A DNA stretch of 64,000 bases from Trachythela sp. YZ-2020 (taxonomy: Eukaryota; Cnidaria; Anthozoa; Malacalcyonacea; Clavulariidae), in contig JADLSH010000245.1 of NCBI GenBank assembly GCA_016169945.1, positions 1 to 64,000 on the forward strand, read 5' to 3'. Within the stretch, counting starts at the first letter, position 1, and every line of letters begins with the position of its first letter. Under the pieces are notes generated by a model. The model saw nothing but the letters and a program-made list of their open reading frames with translations. It did not search any database and was not told where the DNA came from. Below, piece after piece: positions 57,488 through 64,000 of this stretch. Position numbers and translations under genes: made by a program.

Positions 57488-57788
57488 ATGTGTTCTACAA
57501 ACAGAAGAACAGACGTCATAATTAGCCATTCTCGCGCAGGCCTAAATCTGCCATTTTTGGAGTACTACTTTGTAAACGATTTGAAAAATCGAAACGATGT
57601 GAAAAACGACGTTTCAGAAATTTACCATAATAATCCCCGAGCCAACGGCGCCAAGCCCGGGTTGAGGGTATTAATTCCGCTCGGTTATTTATCACACCCG
57701 GAAAAAAGGAAAGTTATGGGCAATCTAAAGTTCATCAAGTATCGTGGGCGCATGGCTATGGTTCAAGGTTGGTGGAACTGGTGGGTGG
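57488..57788 (+). pseudogene. unrecognised open frame, copy B, cut by transposon
   Basis: Encodes about 100 residues: TDVIISHSRAGLNLPFLEYY, DLKNRNDVKNDVSEIYHNNP, GLRVLIPLGYLSHPEKRKVM, GNLKFIKYRGRMAMVQGWW. This is continuous where copy A has insertions, so copy B shows the older form. At 57,789 the 2.95 kb element interrupts it. Beyond the element (60,750-60,803) the reading would resume before a possible donor GAGTGAGTA. The product is unknown. Conservation of the string between A and B despite separate lesions suggests a real exon in the ancestor. Confidence 0.4.
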
Positions 57789-60741
57789 CATTGAACTAAA
57801 TAGAACTGGAACGCTACCTCCGACCGGAAATGTGAAGCCACACTTGAAAGATATTCCCAGTCTTTTCACGCAAGCGAAGAACGCGGTGATCATGCATTAT
57901 AATTCTTGAAAACCGGCTTGTCGGAGACTGACCCGGAATTGTTGTTGACGTTTATTTTAAGACATTACGAGGAACGATTAAATATTTTAACACAGGATGA
58001 TTGACCAACCTCGTCCCCAGGGCCATTTGCAGAGGAGGCGCGAGATGGATGATTGACAGATAATTATAACTAGCCAATAGGATATAGTTAAAAGGGAGGG
58101 TTTATAATGTAAACAAATCTATACTTTAGACAGAGTGAGACTGTGATTGTTTATATTATTATCGGGATTGTGAATTAAAATTCACTATTGTGAATTGTTG
58201 AGCGGAAACGTTTGGGAGGCATCCCCAACAGGCTTAAAATTTGCAAAAAGACACATTTTTACAAAGTTCAAAGCTTTTTATTAATACTTCCATTCAGGTA
58301 AAACTTCCTAGTAGACTTTACTTGTATTTTTTTCTATTTTTTTGTAATGGCTGAATGCTCTTTTTCGATAAAAGTGTGCCAAGGAGTGAGAGTTCGTTTG
58401 TTGACTTTCGGCTTTGATGTTTTGCGAATATTTATTTTGTTTTCCACATTGATTCTGACTCTGTTTATAAAGCCAATTTCACAGAAATAAACTGCTATAT
58501 ACCAGTACTAAAACATACAACGATTATTGTAGAAAAGAGTGCATCCTCGTACCCAGGCTTTTCCCTCTGTGGAGATAAAACCCTGGATGGAGCTGGTCAC
58601 GTGTCTCTTTAAATTTTGATTGCCTAAGGGGGTGAGGAGAAGGTGAGGAGAAGTATCATATTACATGCTTCCACTTGAAAATTATACACTTTAATTGCAA
58701 GGAGTGGGATATTATTATGTACTTATGATATATCTCGAGAATCGTATATAGTTTAAAACACTTGCAAAATTTGTTTTTTGTTTGCTTTTAAGTTTTAAAA
58801 ACGTAGTAAACAGTTTTATCAACAGACAAGTCAAGTAACCAACCAAAATTGTATGCTTTTGAGGTGTTGTTCAATGTTCTCTCGAGCACGGTTTCATATC
58901 AGACGCCTCTGGATCTAGTCTATATTATTAAATCAATCGTCACTACAAATATAGAAACTTATATTTATAATATTTTTGTAATATGCCAAGCTATAAACAT
59001 GTGGAGAGCCGGAGATTGATATCCACTCTAAAATCTGTTGAAGCATTTTACAGTTTAGAAGGTAGTAAGATACAAAAATTCTCAGGGAAATGTGGTAAAT
59101 TATGATTTGTGTTATTCGAGAACTTCCTTCTTGTTGCCGATTCTATAAACATGTACAAGTCTGAAGCCTGAGTGAAGGCAAAAGCCTCGTCCGCAGCTGG
59201 GGGAAAATACAAATTACGATATAGTATTGTATTGTAAATATAGGCTATATGCAAAGAAATGATGGCGCATCAGGTTTACAAAATATTTTTCATACATAAT
59301 TCGAGACATAATTCATAAAAACTGATGCGTACCCTTTCCACAGATATATAATATATATATATGTAAAATTTAGTCCTTCAGAGTTAATTTAGTCCCATTG
59401 AATCAGCTGTAGAGTGTATAGTACAGCAAAATAAAAACATAGTTGTACACTAAATTTTGTCTATACTATAGGACAAAGACTTTAAAATAACTAAATAAGT
59501 CGGCTTATTGGACACTGATGTCTCACAGTCACAGACCATATGCACAGACACAATAGCATAGTGATATGGATACTTCCAGCAGATACTAAATAACTGTATT
59601 CTAAATCCCTTTTGTGTATTATATTAGATCAAGCTAGAAAGACGAAGAAAACTATTTAGGATTTAAAGTGTGGACGTGTATACTAACACATATGAAGTAT
59701 AATTACATATGTTTAATCGTAAATATTCAAGTTGTACCGCACGCACGGAAGAGTCGTTGAATTTGCCTTTATCGGATAATTTTACCGTACGTTTGGTAAC
59801 ATAAAGTTATACTTCGACATACTTCTTGATCGTCGCGTTTAGCGATGCCAAGGCGGGATATTTTACAATCTTGAACGAGATTTAACCTCTGGATAGCATT
59901 GTTTACACACAGTAGGATCTCGATATTTTATAGCAATTCCATATGTCAGCATTAAAAAAATCCATTTTGTTTGCAGTTTGAATACCAGACAGGATAAGGT
60001 TCAACACTGTTAACAATCATATCAGTCAGTCTATAGAAGATATGTTTTATTGAAATCTGATCCTACTTATCGCTTGAAATGTAACTCAACACTCCAGGAT
60101 ACAGTAGGTAGTGACATGATGATGAATGCGACTATTTTATACATAGTTTTGTCACAATTTCTTGTTGCAAATTTTCAATTCATCGCCCCAAAATACTTTT
60201 TTCCAAACGCAACAATATCACAGAAGACAACACGCTCCTGTACCACCCCTCCCTAAGTGTATTCTCAATTTATCACGCGAAATCCGCGTGACACGTGACC
60301 AGCTCCATCCAGGGTATTATCTCCCCAAGAGATAAGAGCCTGGGAACGAGGTTGAAAAGAGTGTTGCTTTTTTACTAGTTTAGATAATATAGAATATCAG
60401 AAATCTACTTTACAATATTTTGATCGGCCTCGAAGCCCGTTTTTATGTCGATCATGCATAATTTGTATGCAAAGTTAAACTTCATTGCGCTACGAATATA
60501 GAAATATCAATGGAACCTTCAAGAAAATGTAAAAAAAGAACTTTTCTTCTTTGTTATATGTAAACTTGCTAGTTTTGACATGGTCCCTGAAATGGTCTCG
60601 CGGGAAAGTCTCGCAACATAAACACGCGTGTTTTGACCTGCAGACACGCGTGTCCGGAGGTCAAATTTGGCTTCATGCGATCTTAGGCGAGTTTCTATGG
60701 AGGTAGCGTCAGGTATCGTTCCAGTTCTATTTAGTTCAATG
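57789..60741. mobile_element. 2.95 kb DNA transposon with 8 bp duplication
   Basis: Ends CATTGAACTAAATAGAACTGG (left) and its inverse at the right, about 24 bp of near-perfect inverted repeat, then CGCTACCTCC subterminal motifs. Flanked by GTGGGTGG at 57,781-57,788 and 60,742-60,749. An 8 bp duplication fits hAT or P superfamilies; the CATTG terminus does not settle which. It has no transposase frame. Another element (58,542-60,353) is nested inside, so the element proper is about 1.13 kb. Relatives: the remnant at 23,101-23,129 and the footprint at 29,017-29,021. Confidence 0.85.
58542..60353. mobile_element. nested Mutator-like element
   Basis: Ends CATCCTCGTACCCAGGCTTT and, inverted from the right, AACCTCGTTCCCAGGCTCTT; both continue into TGGATGGAGCTGGTCACGTG. 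Flanked by the 10 bp duplication GAAAAGAGTG (58,532-58,541 and 60,354-60,363). Length 1,812 bp, AT-rich interior including an AT microsatellite at about 59,343. The longest frame is under 70 codons, so it is non-autonomous. Duplication length suggests Mutator-like integration. A related motif, CAACCTCGTCCCCAGGGCC, sits outside it at 58,009. Confidence 0.8.
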
Positions 60742-60823
60742 GTGGGTGGTCATCTCACTGATCTCAAAAGTATGGCGGATTGTCAGGAGTGGAATGAGTG
60801 AGTATTTAAAAATATATCAGAAA

Positions 60824-61607
60824 ATAGTTTGAAGAAATTGGCAATGAACGACTTTTTCTCGTTTACTTCAAAATAAATAGTTAAATATCATGCCAGAAGT
60901 CAAATCACGGCAAGAAGCTTTATAAGCTAGATCAACAACAAAGTAATTTGTTTTATTATTTTATATGTCTAGCTTTGTCGATTTAAAAATTCTGGTTAAT
61001 TATAGTCGTTATCCACTGCTTTCCATTTAATGTCAGTGTATATGTAAGTTTAATTAGATTACCCAATTACTTTGAGGGGACCAGAATTACTGTTTATTTA
61101 AACAAAAATTTATATCAAGGTCAAAGACAAAGTTTATAGCAAAGCGTATCAGACGAGAAGCAGTTTTAGCAAATGTCTAAAATCCAATTTTTGAAAAAAA
61201 CGACTCTTATATAATGCATAATAACATACCTAAATTACATGTTTCGCGGGGTTTGAAAATTCTGTGTTAAAAATATTAATTTTTTAAGTCATTTGTAGAG
61301 AAAAATATATAAAAAAAGCATACGAAAAATTTCCCGATTTCTGTGTGATCATGACGACGACCACAGATGAAGACAAATAATTTCGCACCAGCGATATATA
61401 GCGCCCAGCGGTATGTTAAGTTGGTTTAAAAATGCGAAGGGTTGCTGCATGCATGTATTTCTAGTAAAATTTCGCATTTTGCAGTGATTACATTCTCTGA
61501 TCTGAAGAAGGCAGCACCCCAAAATGGCAGTAACCCCAGGGTGAGAAAGGCTAATTTTCGAATTTCTGCAAATTGAAAACGGACAACTATGCCTATGAAG
61601 TAGTAGT
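60824..61607. other. no gene seen
   Basis: AT-rich unique sequence. A 51-base stretch at about 61,486-61,536 has an acceptor-like TTTTGCAG before and GGGTGAG after, reading FSDLKKAAPQNGSNPR. Its phase does not join the donor at 60,802, so I do not call it. Confidence 0.35.
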
Positions 61608-62409
61608 GTAGGTACCGTTCGAGCCTTATTTTTGGGGGTGTGCGAGAGTGTGCGAGATTGTGCAACATCATTAACATAAACATAATTAATTATGTATTGA
61701 CGTCACAATAGCGTCACGTTACCAAGTCGCGTTACATACGTCACCTTAGGTTACGTTACCATCTGGCGGCGGAAGTAATTAGTATGCAAAATCTATGACG
61801 TCACAATAGCGTCACATTACCAAGTCGCGTTACTTATCACAATAGCGTCCCTATAAAGTTCCCAAGCGTTGTGTTCCAAACACAGTCCGTTTCGACAACG
61901 AGTAAATAATATATTCTCGTATCTAGTATCACTTTACACGAAACGGCTTAGACAACTAATATAGCGACGCTTAACCTAGTAAAATATTATTGCCTTATGC
62001 GCAATAATAACAAACAGAAATAAAACTTTCTAAAACGAGAAAGGTCTCATAGTCTAAGAAAGGTCTAAGGTCTTAAAGAGAAATACAAGTATATGTTTGC
62101 CAAGGGAATGTTAAAGGGATTTAAACCTTACAAAGTTTCAAGTGTTTTAGATGTAGCAGAGGAGCAGTAATTTTTAAGCGAGATTTACGAGCATATACAA
62201 ACATTGTATGCAAACACAATTCTATGCGTAGACTTTGTAAGTCATCAGCGATTTGAATAAATTTATAATAATAAAATCGTTAACAGCGATTTGAATAAAT
62301 TTAGAATATAACATTATAGGACGGGAAAATATTGTATAATGTGGACACAGCACAAACATTTTTAAAACACATTTATTGATTAATAAAATGTATTTTTAAT
62401 TTTACAGCG

Positions 62410-62750
62410 TTAGTAAGGTCTGCTCCTAAGAGCATATCGTTTAGGCGTCTTTTGTATCCGTAAAGAGTTCTCATATTCTTGTGTGTCTTCGGGTGATAAT
62501 CTTACTATATCCTCAGCTTTCATACGAATATATTTCGGTCTGTCCCTCAATAAGAAACGTTCATATCGCTCTCTTTCCTTGTGTGTCATCATAGCCAAAT
62601 CACTTTCTTTCCAATCAGCCGAGTCTACCCAATTGTGGAAAAAGTTGTGTTTGAGTTTAGTCGTTCTCCTTGTGTTGGTGGTGGTGTGAGAAAGCCAGGT
62701 TTAGGAGTAGCAGGCACAGGTTGTGTCTTCTCGATAGATCTAGGAGTGGT
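62410..62750 (-). pseudogene. decayed gene of the foldback-related element
   Basis: The minus-strand C-terminal frame (62,700 to stop at 62,410) reads DSADWKESDLAMMTHKERER, YERFLLRDRPKYIRM, RLSPEDTQEYENSLRIQ and ends KTPKRYALRSRPY. A different frame just upstream (62,750-62,625) gives a proline-rich TQPVPATPKPGFLTPPTQGE, so one frameshift separates them. Further upstream a Cys/His string (CGLCMCGEHPSNLAYRDS) may be part of the same protein. The last residues KTPKRYALRSRPY recur at the ends of both arms of the 12-16 kb element. The family is not recognised; a transposon-encoded DNA-binding or replication protein is possible, but this is inference. Length and start are unknown. Confidence 0.5.
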
Positions 62751-62893
62751 CTATATATGTCCCTACGGGACTTTTTGTGTCCCGAGAGTCCCGATACGCT
62801 AGATTGCTGGGGTGCTCCCCGCACATGCAAAGACCACAGATATGTGGTTTTGAAAATATCTATTTTTACACACACTTAAATATCTATTTTCAC

Positions 62894-63616
62894 ATAGAGT
62901 ATCTTAGGATATCATTTTGGGATATCATACAGTATCTTAGGATATCACGCAGCATCTTAGGATATCATTTCAGGATATCATACAGTATCTTAGGATATCA
63001 TTTTAGAATATCATACAGTATCTTAGGATATCATTTTAGGATATCATACAGTATCTTAGGATACCATTTTAGGATATCATACAGTATCTTAGAATATCAT
63101 ACAGTATCTTAGGATATCATTTTAGGATATCATACAGTATCTTAGGATATCATTTTAGGATATCATACAGTATCTTAGGATATCATACAGTATCTTAGGA
63201 TATCATACAGTATCTTAGGATATCCTTTTAGGATACCATACAGTATCTTAGGATATCATACAGTATCTTAAGATATCATTTTAGGATATCATACAGTATC
63301 TTAGGATATCATACAGTATCTTAGGATATCATACTGTATCTTAGGATATCATACAGTATCTTAAGATATCATTTTAGGATATCACAGTATCTTAAGATAT
63401 TGTTAAGATATCATACAGTATCTTAGGATATAATTTTAGGATATCCGCATACAGTATCTTAGGACATCATGCAGTATCGTAGGATATCATTTTAGGATAT
63501 CATTTTAGGATATCATTTTAGGATATCCTGTAGTATCTTAGGATATCATTTTAGGGTATCATACAGTATCTTAGGATATCATACAGTATCTTAGGATATC
63601 ATTTTAGGATATCATT
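62894..63616 (+). repeat. 20 bp ATATC satellite, expanded
   Basis: About 35 units of ATACAGTATCTTAGGATATC interspersed with a shorter variant ATTTTAGGATATC, the same satellite as in the foldback arms but twice as long. Ends in GATATCATTGTAAAAACTGG. Confidence 0.92.
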
Positions 63617-63826
63617 GTAAAAACTGGACAATATATGTTTAAGAACTTATGTAACAGAATCGAATAATATATTTAACTACTGTTTACTTGTGTAAAATTG
63701 TTATACTTTACAAATAAATTGTCACAAAGATCAGTCCGTGTTTGTGGTAATTATCCTGGCTAGCAAAGCAGTGTCCTAGCAACAATATTTTCGTCTAAAA
63801 ATGTATATATTTTCGTATTCGTATAA
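63617..63826. other. no gene seen
   Basis: AT-rich sequence between the satellite and the last open frame; contains nothing I can assign. Confidence 0.3.
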
Positions 63827-64000
63827 CCCCCTTTATCTCCCCTTGAAGCACCGCAGCTTACCGCGGTTGAAAAAAGCAAACTGTATTCTGACCAACTAAA
63901 TCGATTTCTAACTTTTAAAAACAAGATGGATATTCCAGTCCACCATCCTGCAATTGTTGAAATCCCAAAAATCGTTGAAGACACTGCTCCTAAATCTATG
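63827..64000 (+). CDS. partial open frame running off the window
   Basis: Fifty-eight codons open to the window end, reading PLEAPQLTAVEKSKLYSDQL, NRFLTFKNKMDIPVHHPAIV and EIPKIVEDTAPKSM. The composition is protein-like, with an amphipathic helix then proline/valine-rich sequence. A stop (TAA) precedes it, and its first Met is codon 35, so the start is either that Met or an upstream exon. It follows the foldback-related element and could be another gene of the same transposon. Not recognised. Confidence 0.4.

Larger units (their letters stand above)
44069..60823 (+). repeat. segmental duplication, copy B
   Basis: Counterpart of 18,333-29,100 in direct orientation about 25.7 kb away. Extra length relative to copy A comes mainly from insertions: hAT element 47,278-47,869, LINE 51,501-55,827, a block at about 56,295-57,460 with a second LINE fragment, and the 2.95 kb element 57,789-60,741. 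Sequence at about 48,490-49,020 also differs. It lacks the piggyBac-type MITE and the 26,280-27,900 segment, and most of the 26 bp satellite. Confidence 0.9.
61608..63616. mobile_element. relative of the foldback element, one arm
   Basis: The left end GTAGTGTAGGTACCGTTCGAGC corresponds to the foldback terminus at 12,124, followed by GGGGGTGTGCGAGAGTGTGC and AACATCATTAACATAA. It then shares GTTGTGTTCCAAACACAGTC, GACAACTAATATAGCGACGC, the coding tail and the 20 bp satellite in the same order. It is clearly diverged. No inverted second arm appears before the window ends. It keeps more of the coding region than either arm of the 12-16 kb copy, so it is closer to the source element. Confidence 0.75.

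Noticed and set aside
61486..61536. 51-base possible exon with acceptor and donor-like borders
   Set aside because: Phase does not continue from the nearest upstream donor, and the encoded 16 residues match nothing I know.
62777..63112. 111-codon frame with ISYSILGYHFR repeats
   Set aside because: Translation of the 20 bp and 13 bp satellite variants; it has no unique sequence beyond a short lead-in.

Overview
The window looks like repeat-rich nuclear DNA of an invertebrate animal, most likely a cnidarian or another early-branching metazoan. The evidence is spliced exons with GT/AG borders, tRNA-derived SINEs, CR1/L2-like LINE remnants, and cut-and-paste elements with hAT-, piggyBac-, Harbinger- and Mutator-type target duplications. 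There are no operons and no bacterial gene density. The phylum is inferred from general character, not from a diagnostic gene. Most of the sequence is mobile or satellite DNA. Only two intact protein genes are visible: a duplicated pair of apolipoprotein-L-like single-exon genes.

Layout. 1-10,460: a large satellite made of tandem tRNA-derived SINE units (about 160 bp each), on the minus strand to about 9,030 and on the plus strand after that; more units lie at 11,340-12,123 and 16,405-17,242. 12,124-16,404: a 4.3 kb foldback element with arms of about 2 kb, inserted in that satellite. 17,246-18,115: a Harbinger-type MITE with 265 bp terminal inverted repeats. 18,119-18,332: a second SINE type. 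18,333-29,100: segmental duplication copy A. It holds the last two exons of an NAD-dependent glycerol-3-phosphate dehydrogenase gene, a piggyBac-type MITE, a 26 bp satellite, ApoL-like gene A and an unrecognised open frame. 29,100-30,900: hairpin MITEs and half of a palindromic element. 30,920-36,378: a tandem array of about 620 bp units. 36,385-38,240: a LINE remnant and a third GPD exon fragment. 38,737-40,837: two palindromic Mutator-like elements. 41,600-43,440: a MITE, a minisatellite, a LINE remnant on the minus strand, and a ribozyme-like motif. 44,069-60,823: duplication copy B, with the same genes plus insertions of a hAT element, a 4.3 kb LINE, a second LINE fragment and a nested 2.95 kb transposon. 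61,608-63,616: a relative of the foldback element that keeps a decayed gene. 63,827-64,000: an open frame that runs off the window.

Comparing copies A and B is the most informative exercise here. Each copy supplies the empty site for insertions in the other: TTAA for the piggyBac-like MITE, an 8 bp duplication for the hAT element, ATAAG for the LINE. For the 2.95 kb element, copy A carries what looks like an excision footprint. Noncoding flanks of the two ApoL-like genes differ at about 2 per cent of sites where I aligned them by eye, but the central third of the coding sequence differs far more, mostly by amino-acid replacement. That contrast suggests diversifying selection or gene conversion from another paralogue. 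All identities are eye estimates.
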